55,528 nucleotides of DNA from Pseudomonadota bacterium (GTDB lineage: Bacteria; Pseudomonadota; Gammaproteobacteria; Xanthomonadales; Xanthomonadaceae), in assembly GCA_018242445.1 (NCBI GenBank), contig JAFEBW010000005.1:1-55528 (forward strand), written 5' to 3'. Positions within the stretch are counted from its first letter, which is position 1. Each line of letters opens with the position of its first letter. The position numbers were made by a program, and so were the translations under genes. Shown piece after piece: positions 48,541 to 55,528 of this stretch. A model generated the notes under the pieces. The model was not told the DNA's origin and did not search any database. It saw only the letters and a program-made list of their open reading frames with translations.

Positions 48541-50667
48541 TCAGGTCACCGGGTAACCCAGACGCTCGGCCAATGGATCGAGCAGCGCGAAGGCCTCGCC
48601 GAACCAGGGGCGATAGGCCTGCCAACGCCCGGCCGGCAACGCCGTCGCCGTGCGGCCCGGCCCATGGAGACGGGTCGCCGGCTGCGGATCGGGAGGCGAG
48701 GACAGGTCGGCGAATTCCGCGATCTGCCGCATGCCGGCGGCCGGGTCGGCGTCGAAGCGATCCATGTCCAGCAGCAGCACCGGCAGGCCCAGCACGTCGC
48801 GGCTGAACAGCAGATGCTCGAGTTGCAAGGCCAGCCAGTGCGCGCAGGCCATCGGCTCGACGAAAGCGGGGCCCGCCGGCGCGCCGAAGGCCAGCCAGTT
48901 CAGCAGCAGGTCGCGCGGGTCGCGCAGCGGCGCGATCAAGCGCAGGCGCGGCAGCGCCGTGCGCAGCGCCGGCACCGGGCGCGCATCCCAGAACCCCTGC
49001 CAGTCGAACACGCCGGCATTGCCTGCCTGCAACTGGGGTGCCACCGACTCGGCATATTCGGCAGCGATTTCGGCGGCCACGCCGGGGAGCTGCGAGGGAT
49101 CCAGCGCCCGCGCCAGAAACGCCTCCGGCAAGGCGACGATCCGCGGCAACAGATGCTCGGACGCGAGCATCAGCGGACGCCCCGGCGCGTAGCGCACCGC
49201 CGCGGCGATACGCTCGGATCCGCTGCCGGGCGGGCCCCAGAGCATCACCACGGGATCCGGCCCGGTGCCGACCGGAGGCGGCAACGGAAGCGCGCGCAAC
49301 GCGGATTCGGGCAGCGGCAATTCCGGCGGCGGATTGCCCAGCCCGAAGTGCGCAGGCAACCAGTCGCCGAGCGCGGCTTCGTGCTGATCCATGCTGTCGA
49401 GCACGTAGCCGCGCATCGACAAGACCGGATGCACCGCCGAGGACGGCGCCATCGCCACCAGGGCGGTCAGCCGCGCATGCGCCAGCGTGGGATCGCGGTG
49501 GAATTCGTACATCGCCTTGCCGAACAAGGCATCGGCATGCGTGGGCATGCGCTCGAGCACGGCGTCGTAACCGGCTTCGGCCTCGACGTCGCGGCCCTCG
49601 ACCTCGTCCGCCCGCGCCTGATTGAGCCAGGCAGCCGCGCTCTCGGGCAAGGCCTGCCGCCAACGGCGCAGCACGTCCGCGCGGTCGTCGCGGTCGGCGA
49701 CCGTTTGCAGGCGGTTGATCCACACGGGCTCCAATCGCGGCTCGCGCGCGAGGCATTCATCCCACACGGTGCGCGCCAGGGCCACGTCGCCGATCGCGCC
49801 CAGCGCCTGTTCGGCCATCTGCAGGGCCTGCAACGCCCTGGGCTGCTGCGCCAGCATCGTCCGGACATCGGCCAGCGCGCCGCGCGCATCGCCGGTGCGC
49901 AGCTTCAGCTCGGCGGCGACCAGCACCACGCCCGGATCGTGCGGGAAGGCCGCGCGCCAATGCGCCAGCTCGATGCCGGCGTCATCATGGCGGCCCTGCG
50001 CGAGCAGCGCCTGCACCAGCAGACGGCGCGCATCCAGCGAGGTCGGATCCAGATCCCGCGCGTTGCGCAGCAGTTGTTCGGCAAATGCCGGGTGGTCCTG
50101 GCGCAGGTACGCCATGCCCAGCAGGGTGAGGATCTGCGGATCGTGCGGACGCGCCGCGCGCGCGCGCAGCAGGCGGTCGATGGCCTGCTGCGGTTCGCCC
50201 TTGGCCATCGACACTTGCCCGGCGATGGCCAGCAGGTGCGGATTTCCCGGATCGACTTTCTCGGCGAGGTTGTGTTGCCGCTCGGCTTCCGCGGTATCGC
50301 CGGTTGCCAGCGCTACCTGAATGCGCAGCAAGTACGCGCCGAGCTGATTGGGATCCAGCGCCAGCGCATGCGCCGTGGCGCGTTCGACGGCCGCGTGATC
50401 GCCCGCCGTCCAGCCCACGCGGGCGCGGCTGAAGTGGTACAGCGGCTCGTCCGGCGCCAGTTCGATGGCGTGATCGAGGCTGGCGGCGGCGGCGGGCACG
50501 TCGCCGGCTTCGTGCAGGGCCATGCCCAGCAAGTGGTGTGCCGCCGCGTTGTCCGGGGTGGCGGCGACTTCCTCGCGGGCCAGCGGAACCGCCTCGGGTG
50601 ATTTGCGGCGCAAGGCGTCGAGCACGTCTTCGAGCATGCTGAGGTGTCGTCCAGTGAAAGCGCGCAT
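48541..50667 (-). CDS. TPR-sulfotransferase protein
   Basis: 708 aa. The N-terminal two thirds are TPR repeats (HHLLGMALHEAGDVPAAAAS, AYLLRIQVALATGDTAEAER, LLTLLGMAYLRQDHPAFAEQ type, about 10-440). The C-terminal part (about 465-700) resembles a sulfotransferase: VVMLWGPPGSGSERIAAAV fits the PAPS 5'-phosphosulfate loop, and RLRLIAPLRDPRDLLLNWLA fits the 3'-phosphate site. TPR-sulfotransferase fusions are common in proteobacteria, acceptor unknown. A shorter start at 50637 (MLEDVLDALRRK) is equally possible. Confidence 0.8.
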   Translation of the reverse strand: MRAFTGRHLSMLEDVLDALRRKSPEAVPLAREEVAATPDNAAAHHLLGMALHEAGDVPAAAASLDHAIELAPDEPLYHFSRARVGWTAGDHAAVERATAHALALDPNQLGAYLLRIQVALATGDTAEAERQHNLAEKVDPGNPHLLAIAGQVSMAKGEPQQAIDRLLRARAARPHDPQILTLLGMAYLRQDHPAFAEQLLRNARDLDPTSLDARRLLVQALLAQGRHDDAGIELAHWRAAFPHDPGVVLVAAELKLRTGDARGALADVRTMLAQQPRALQALQMAEQALGAIGDVALARTVWDECLAREPRLEPVWINRLQTVADRDDRADVLRRWRQALPESAAAWLNQARADEVEGRDVEAEAGYDAVLERMPTHADALFGKAMYEFHRDPTLAHARLTALVAMAPSSAVHPVLSMRGYVLDSMDQHEAALGDWLPAHFGLGNPPPELPLPESALRALPLPPPVGTGPDPVVMLWGPPGSGSERIAAAVRYAPGRPLMLASEHLLPRIVALPEAFLARALDPSQLPGVAAEIAAEYAESVAPQLQAGNAGVFDWQGFWDARPVPALRTALPRLRLIAPLRDPRDLLLNWLAFGAPAGPAFVEPMACAHWLALQLEHLLFSRDVLGLPVLLLDMDRFDADPAAGMRQIAEFADLSSPPDPQPATRLHGPGRTATALPAGRWQAYRPWFGEAFALLDPLAERLGYPVT

Positions 50668-50704
50668 TGTAACCCGCCGCGCCCGATCGCCTGCCGCGGC
50701 GACT

Positions 50705-51712
50705 TCAGCCCGAAGCGTCCTGCCCGACGCCCACCGCCGTCAGCAGGCGCTCGCGGATCCAGCGTTGCGCGTAGCCTTGCGTTTGCAGGCCTTCGAGGAA
50801 GCCGCAATGCCCGCCGTGCTCGGCGACTTCCAGCGTCGCGTTCGCCGGCAGCTGCAATCCGAAAAACCCATCCGCCGGGATCACCGGGTCGTCGGCGGCG
50901 GCGAGGATGCTCACCGGAATCTGCAAACCCGACAGGCGGTCGCCGGCGATGGCGTAGCCGTCGAGGTAATCGGCGAGCGCCGGGAAGTCCGTGTAACGCC
51001 CGACCATCCATGCGGTCAGCGCGCGCATGTCAAGGCGCAGCACCGCGTCGTCGAAAGCGTGCCGCTGCGGAAAAAGGGCGCGCTTGCGCCGCAGCGAGCC
51101 GCGCCACTTGCGCATGAAATACCAGTGGTACAGGGGCAGCCCGTTTTCCAGCGCGACCAGCACGCGCGCAGGATCCAGCACCGGGCACACCGCCACCGCG
51201 TGCCGCAGCGGGATGCCGGCCGCCGGCGCATGCAAGGCCAGGCGCAGGGCGAAATTGCCGCCCAGCGAATAGCCGGCGGCGAGCAGGGGCTGCGTCGGGA
51301 TCGCTTCGGCCAGTGCGCGCACGGCACCCAGCACTTCGGGCAGGCGGCAGGAATGGAAGGGATCGACGTTGAGGTGGTGGGTGTCGCCGTGGTCGCGGAA
51401 GTTCAGCCGGAACACGTCGAAGCCGGCATCCAGCAAGGTCGCCGCGGCATGCAGCAGGTAGCCCGATTCGCTGCTGCCCTCCCAGCCGTGCAGCAGCAGC
51501 ACCAGCCCGCGCGGTTCGCGCGGCAGCCGGGTGTGGAAACCTTGCAGGCGCACGCCATCGCCGGCGTCGAGCAGGTGCTCGGCCGTCGCCGCGTGCAGGC
51601 GTTGCAGGGCGCGCAGGCCGGCACGCCGACGCCAGCCGCTGGACGACAACACGGACTGCAGATGGCGGTTGCGCAACCACGGCGGCGGCGCGAACCGCGA
51701 GGGCGCGTTCAC
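50705..51712 (-). CDS. YheT-type alpha/beta hydrolase
   Basis: 335 aa. FAPPPWLRNRHLQSVL at the start is the family hallmark. LVLLLHGWEGSSES provides the oxyanion hole, AAGYSLGGNFALRL the nucleophile Ser, AADDPVIP the Asp and EHGGHCGFLEG the His. Relatives are short-chain esterases of unclear role. The GTG start overlaps the acyltransferase stop (GTGA); both belong to one unit. Confidence 0.9.
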   Translation of the reverse strand: MNAPSRFAPPPWLRNRHLQSVLSSSGWRRRAGLRALQRLHAATAEHLLDAGDGVRLQGFHTRLPREPRGLVLLLHGWEGSSESGYLLHAAATLLDAGFDVFRLNFRDHGDTHHLNVDPFHSCRLPEVLGAVRALAEAIPTQPLLAAGYSLGGNFALRLALHAPAAGIPLRHAVAVCPVLDPARVLVALENGLPLYHWYFMRKWRGSLRRKRALFPQRHAFDDAVLRLDMRALTAWMVGRYTDFPALADYLDGYAIAGDRLSGLQIPVSILAAADDPVIPADGFFGLQLPANATLEVAEHGGHCGFLEGLQTQGYAQRWIRERLLTAVGVGQDASG

Positions 51713-52497
51713 CGGTCGAGTGCTTGCGCGATCTGCGCGCGCGCATTCTCGGCCATGCCGCGGCGGCCACCGGACACCGGCGCGATGGGTTGCAGGAACT
51801 GCACCTCCACGACCCTGCCGCGCTCGCCGAGCAGGCGCAGGAAATTGCGCCCGAACGATTCGCCGCGCGCGAACGCCACCTGGGTCTGCGCGCTGGCGTG
51901 CTCGCCATAACCCAGCGCCACCGGCTGCACCGGCACGTCGGCATCCACCGCGGCTTGCAGGATGCGCGCGTGGAACACGCGCACGTTTTGTCCATCGCCG
52001 GTGCCGCCTTCCGGGAACACGCCCACCGGCTGGCCGGCGCGCAGGCGAACCACGCATTGCTCCATCACGTCGCGCAGGGAGTTCTCGTTGCCGCGGCGGT
52101 GGTAGATGGTGCCGGCGCGGTTGGCCATCCAGCCCACCAGCGGCCAGCGCGCGATCTCGGATTTGGCGACGAAACCCACCGCGTGCTGGCTGTGCAGCAA
52201 GGTGATGTCGATCCAGCTCACATGGTTGGCCACGAACAGCGCCGCGCCCGGCAGCGGCGCGCCGACGCGCCGCGGGCGCAGGCCGAAGATGCGCAGCAGC
52301 CCGCCCTGCCACGCGCGGATCATGCGCTGGCGCAGGCTCTCGCCGTTGCGCAAGCGCCGGCCGCCATCGGGCAGGCTGATCAGCGCCACCGTGACCGGCA
52401 GCGCCACCACCACATGCAGCAACAGCAACGGCACCCGCACGAGGTAGCGCAGCGGGCGCAGGGCATCGACACGCGGGTTGGCGTCGGCAGATTGCAT
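51709..52497 (-). CDS. 1-acyl-sn-glycerol-3-phosphate acyltransferase family protein
   Basis: 262 aa. One N-terminal membrane helix (LLLLHVVVALPVTVALIS) precedes the PlsC domain: NHVSWIDITLL (HX4D), GTIYHRRGNENS, FPEGGTGDGQNV and PVQPVALGY. It transfers an acyl chain, possibly to lysophosphatidate or an aminolipid. I use the ATG at 52497 because an AGGA sits ten bases upstream; MIAR four codons earlier is an alternative. Confidence 0.88.
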   Translation of the reverse strand: MQSADANPRVDALRPLRYLVRVPLLLLHVVVALPVTVALISLPDGGRRLRNGESLRQRMIRAWQGGLLRIFGLRPRRVGAPLPGAALFVANHVSWIDITLLHSQHAVGFVAKSEIARWPLVGWMANRAGTIYHRRGNENSLRDVMEQCVVRLRAGQPVGVFPEGGTGDGQNVRVFHARILQAAVDADVPVQPVALGYGEHASAQTQVAFARGESFGRNFLRLLGERGRVVEVQFLQPIAPVSGGRRGMAENARAQIAQALDR

Positions 52498-52657
52498 CCT
52501 CGCGATCATGCCTGCTTGCGCTAGAGGATTTGCTCCGCGACGGCGCGGGTCACGACCGGCACGGCGCGACAGGCCCGCGCAACCGCCCAATCGAGGGCGC
52601 TGCACGCATGCGTCCGGCCGGCCCCGCGCGGCGGTCGGACGGGGTCGGATCGCCCGC

Positions 52658-53272
52658 TCACGTCGTGCGGAACAGGCTCGGCCGCCACGCATTGCCCACG
52701 TAGGTGGTCTTGGCCTTGTAGCCGCTGGAATCGCCATAGCCCTCGCCGTAGTCGCGGGCATGCCAGCGACGCATGCGATCGTGCAGCTCGCTGCGGCGCT
52801 CGGCCAGCCACTCGGCGCGGCCGACCTTGGCCGGATCCAGACCGCGCTGCACGGCCTCGTCGTGGCGGAACGCGCAGAACTCGTCGTAGGCGATCAGCTC
52901 GGGCTCCAGCTCGCGGGCGCGGATCTCGATCATGATCGCGTCGTCGAGGAAGCCGATCACCGGCACGTCGTCGGCGATGATGTCGTCGGGATCGACGAAA
53001 TACGTCAACGCCGACAGCACGCGCTGGGCGTCCACCTCCTCCAGCGCCCAGCCCTCGTCGCGGATCATCGCGATCATCTTGTCCAGCTTGTGCAGGCGTT
53101 CGGCGATGAAGCCCGGCACCTCGCCCCTGGAGGCATCGTCGATCAGCTTCGAGGCCGCCGCGGTGGTGGCCTCGATCGTCGCCTTGTCGGCGACCACGGG
53201 CTTGGTCTTGGCGGCTGCGCTGAGGCGCTCGATGTCCTGGTCGGACAATTCGATGGTGAACGAGATCGACAT
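52658..53272 (-). CDS. YkvA/DUF1232-domain protein
   Basis: 204 aa. The DUF1232 core is ALTYFVDPDDIIADDVPVIG followed by FLDDAIMIEI (about 93-122). N-terminal helices (SDQDIERLSAAAKTK, HKLDKMIAMIRDEGW) and a C-terminal charged segment (AEWLAERRSELHDRMRRW) flank it. Relatives are small membrane-associated proteins of unknown function; here the core is polar enough that membrane insertion is doubtful. Confidence 0.82.
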   Translation of the reverse strand: MSISFTIELSDQDIERLSAAAKTKPVVADKATIEATTAAASKLIDDASRGEVPGFIAERLHKLDKMIAMIRDEGWALEEVDAQRVLSALTYFVDPDDIIADDVPVIGFLDDAIMIEIRARELEPELIAYDEFCAFRHDEAVQRGLDPAKVGRAEWLAERRSELHDRMRRWHARDYGEGYGDSSGYKAKTTYVGNAWRPSLFRTT

Positions 53273-53329
53273 GGCGACACCCCCGGAATGGAAGGTGCAG
53301 CCTAGGGCCAGTCGGGGCGGCGGTCAATC

Positions 53330-53447
53330 GGGAAGCGGGGACTGGGGACTGGGGGTTGGGGACAGGAAGGAATCCGGTGTCGGGACGTTTTACCCGACAC
53401 CGCGAGCTTCGGTTTTCCCAGTTCCCCTGCCCCCTGTCCCCGCTCTC
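53330..53447. repeat. Paired inverted heptad array, locus 4, with terminator hairpin
   Basis: Left arm 53330-53364: GGGAAGC, GGGGACT, GGGGACT, GGGGGTT, GGGGACA. Right arm 53419-53447: CAGTTCC, CCTGCCC, CCTGTCC, CCGCTCT. Between them CGGTGTCGGG / CCCGACACCG (53375-53402) forms a 10-bp hairpin that could terminate the phospholipase gene. The right arm overlaps that gene's stop codon. Confidence 0.85.
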
Positions 53448-55329
53448 ACAATATCGGCGCCAAGCCCGCTCCGAACGCGGTGAGCACCCGCACCGTGAAC
53501 ACCTTGAAGCTCATGCGCACCTCGGGGAAGCTGCCGACCGGCGTCCAGCAGGCGGCGAAGCGCGGGTCGCCCACCGGCACCGGCTCGCAGCCGGGCACGA
53601 GCTCGTAGTTGGTGGAATAGCGGAACGGCCAGAAATCGAACAAAGGCAGCTTCTCGAACAGGTGTCCGATGCGCCCGGTCAGCGGCGTGAGCGGATCGTG
53701 CGGACGGCGCGCGGTGAGCCACGAATTTTCCGGGGCCATGTCCTGCTCGATGGCTGCCTGCAACTGCTGCGCCAGCGTCGGGTCGTCGAACACCAGCACG
53801 CCCTCGGTGTTGTAGTTGTCCGAGCGCGGATCGAAGTTGTGCGAACCGATCATGCCGATATGCCCGTCGATCACCATCGATTTCGCATGCAGGCTGATGC
53901 GCAAGCCCGACGTGCGCAGGCGTGGCGCCTTCGAGCCCAGGCCCAGCCCGGGGAAGCGCGAGGCGTCGCTGGGAACCCGCAGGCGCCTGGGCTTGCGTGC
54001 CGATTGTCCTGCAGGAGGCGCGGCCGCGTCGTCCGCGTCCACCTCCACCGGCAGGCCGGGCGCATCCGGTTTGATCTGGTAGATGTGGAAGCCCAGCTCG
54101 TGCAGGTTGCGGCGGCTGTATTTCCACGCCAGCGCGAACACCGGCAGGTTGTCGGTGGAGGCCAGCGAGTTGGTCGAAATCGTCACCGTGGGCGGATCGG
54201 GCCGCTGGCGCATCGCGCGGAACATCTTGCGCGCGCCGCGGGTGAGCACGAGGTAGGGCGTTTGCAGCAGCACCGTGTGCTGCGCCGATTCGATCAGGCC
54301 GCGCAGGTCGCCGGTGGCGCGGCCGCCTTCGGTGGGCATGCGTTCCTGCTTGGCCGGGGTGTCGGCGATGAAATGCACGTCGGCCACCGCATGCGCGGTT
54401 TGCACGAAACGTGCGTCGATATCGCTTTCATCGGCTGCCGATGCGGCCATCGCCAGCACGCGCGGGCTGCGGTGTTCCTCGGCCAGCGGCTTGCGCGGCG
54501 GCGCACCGCCATGCGCCAGCAGCACCGCGGCGACATCCTGCAGGCGGGCGATCGGCACGCTGCGCGGGCTGTTCCAGTACTGATCGAAACTCCACTGCAT
54601 CTCCGCAGCCGACGGCCCGGCAAGGATGGCGTCGCGGTCGCGGTAGGCCAGATCCGTGCTCCAGTCGAAATAGTGGTCGTCGATGTTGCGCCCGCCGGTG
54701 ATGCCGACCACGCCATCGACCACCATCTGCTTGATGTGCATGCGCTGGTTGAAGCGCCGGAAGCAGCAGGCGATCGCACCGACGTAGCCCAGTGGCGTGG
54801 TGCGCGCGCGGTCGAAGGTGGGGTTGTACAGGCGCATGCGGAAATTGGCGTTCGCGGTCGCCAGTACCGCCAGCAGGTCGGGGTCGGAAGGGCCGAACAA
54901 CTGGTCCACCAGCAGCCGCACCTGCACGCCGCGGCGGGCGGCGGCGAGCAGTTCGTTGAGGAACAGGTAGCCGGAGTCGTCGTGGCTGAAGATGTAGGTT
55001 TGCAGATCGATGGTGCTGCGCGCGGAACGGATCAGGTTGATGCGCGCCTGCAGCGAGTCCTGGCCGTATTCGACGATGTCGACGTAGTTGACCGGATGGG
55101 TGGGCGTGGATTGCGCGATCGCGCGGTCGGCCAGGTCGCGCAGCGGCGAATCCTGCGCGCAGCCGTTCGGGTTCGCGCAGTCCAGCGCCGTCGGGCGCGC
55201 GGCATCGGCCAGCGCCTGCGCGCGGTCGAGGTCGCGTGGGCGCAGGCTGGAGCAGGCGCAAAGAAAAAGGCACAACAGCAGGAGGAGGCATGCGGTCGCC
55301 GCCCCCCCTTTCCCCAGCACGTCTCCCAC
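53446..55329 (-). CDS. Phospholipase D/cardiolipin synthase-like lipoprotein
   Basis: About 627 aa from a GTG (55329; GTG 55320 also possible). A leucine-rich signal ends in LCLFLCACSS, a lipobox. Two HKD motifs are intact: MHIKQMVVDG with GGRNIDDHYF, and LHAKSMVIDG with GSHNFDPRS. The fold resembles cardiolipin synthase C and other periplasmic phosphatidyltransferases. Codons upstream of 55329 run into a REP and the IS copy, so the native 5' region or promoter may have been altered by that insertion about 95 bp away. Confidence 0.85.
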   Translation of the reverse strand: MGDVLGKGGAATACLLLLLCLFLCACSSLRPRDLDRAQALADAARPTALDCANPNGCAQDSPLRDLADRAIAQSTPTHPVNYVDIVEYGQDSLQARINLIRSARSTIDLQTYIFSHDDSGYLFLNELLAAARRGVQVRLLVDQLFGPSDPDLLAVLATANANFRMRLYNPTFDRARTTPLGYVGAIACCFRRFNQRMHIKQMVVDGVVGITGGRNIDDHYFDWSTDLAYRDRDAILAGPSAAEMQWSFDQYWNSPRSVPIARLQDVAAVLLAHGGAPPRKPLAEEHRSPRVLAMAASAADESDIDARFVQTAHAVADVHFIADTPAKQERMPTEGGRATGDLRGLIESAQHTVLLQTPYLVLTRGARKMFRAMRQRPDPPTVTISTNSLASTDNLPVFALAWKYSRRNLHELGFHIYQIKPDAPGLPVEVDADDAAAPPAGQSARKPRRLRVPSDASRFPGLGLGSKAPRLRTSGLRISLHAKSMVIDGHIGMIGSHNFDPRSDNYNTEGVLVFDDPTLAQQLQAAIEQDMAPENSWLTARRPHDPLTPLTGRIGHLFEKLPLFDFWPFRYSTNYELVPGCEPVPVGDPRFAACWTPVGSFPEVRMSFKVFTVRVLTAFGAGLAPIL

Positions 55330-55406
55330 GAGAGGAAACGGGACGGCCCAGTGCGGGCTTGCCGTTTTCTGTCCCGTTACCCCGCGTGGCCAGCAAAATG
55401 GATTCC

Positions 55407-55426
55407 CTCCCCCGCCTGCGGGGGAG
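55407..55426. repeat. REP palindrome at the IS junction
   Basis: CTCCCCCGC-CT-GCGGGGGAG; its last three bases (GAG) are also the first three bases of the window, immediately before the IS 3' end CAACTGTG. Confidence 0.85.
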
Positions 55427-55528
55427 CAACTGTGTTCAAGGTCAAGCAGTTTTTGCATGTCGCGAAGGATCCCAATGAGTGTTATCGCGCAGCATGGCGT
55501 TGAGCATCGTCAGCAGCTTGCGCATGGC
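55424..55528 (-). mobile_element. Partial second copy of the IS110 element
   Basis: Identical over all 105 bases to positions 1-105, in the same orientation. It contains the transposase 3' end (about 84 coding bases) and the element's end, and is cut by the window edge. Confidence 0.9.

Noticed and set aside
55330..55458. Phospholipase gene starting inside the IS copy
   Set aside because: The added residues translate REP and IS DNA; a GTG just before the lipoprotein signal peptide gives the expected N-terminus.

Overview
This GC-rich window comes from a bacterial chromosome, most likely a gammaproteobacterium of the order Lysobacterales (Xanthomonadales). The grounds are the gene content and order: rpmH-rnpA-yidC-mnmE diverging from dnaA-dnaN-recF-gyrB, followed by tonB-exbB-exbD-exbD and pdxJ, and further on xerD, an RDD protein, lptG/lptF, pepA, holC and valS. 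The AT-rich gap between dnaN and dnaA carries several DnaA-box-like sites and is the probable replication origin. This placement is inference, because no database search was possible.

Layout. 1-1127: an IS110-family insertion sequence. 1342-8664: rhomboid protease, EF-hand protein, Lrp regulator and phenylalanine hydroxylase, a beta-barrel protein, a DUF4142 protein, fructose-bisphosphatase, small membrane proteins, a phosphopantetheinyl transferase and Rnk. 8823-16427: a propeller-GGDEF sensor, pdxJ, and the ExbB/ExbD/TonB energy-transduction cluster with a TPR protein. 16780-27226: the origin region. 27624-33182: a TonB-like lipoprotein, a NatAB-type ABC exporter, and a membrane protein/XRE regulator/hydrolase operon. 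33527-42580: xerD, RDD protein, lptGF, pepA, holC, valS. 42672-47380: three redox and ThDP enzymes. 47672-55329: a run of minus-strand genes (PEBP, TPR-sulfotransferase, YheT-type hydrolase, acyltransferase, DUF1232 protein, phospholipase D lipoprotein). The first 105 bases recur exactly as the last 105, so the end of a second IS copy in the same orientation closes the window.

The genes are mostly ordinary housekeeping. The intergenic DNA is the unusual part. It holds at least four repeat families: (1) short REP palindromes with CCCCC/GGGGG arms; (2) paired inverted arrays of 7-bp units (GGGAAYN on one side, the complement on the other) at four or five loci, one of which lies in frame inside valS and another of which supplies the end of pepA; (3) a 45-150 bp imperfect-palindrome family with four copies; (4) local duplications, including a 96-bp copy of the gyrB 3' end.

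The most interesting signal is in the IS110 element. Its 155-bp upstream non-coding segment can fold into two adjacent stem-loops. One loop contains GGGGGAG, complementary to the CTCCCCC edge of the REP palindrome that the element abuts. The other contains ACAGUUGC, which matches the element's own 3' end. This is what a bridge RNA directing insertion into REP sequences should look like, but it rests on reading by eye.
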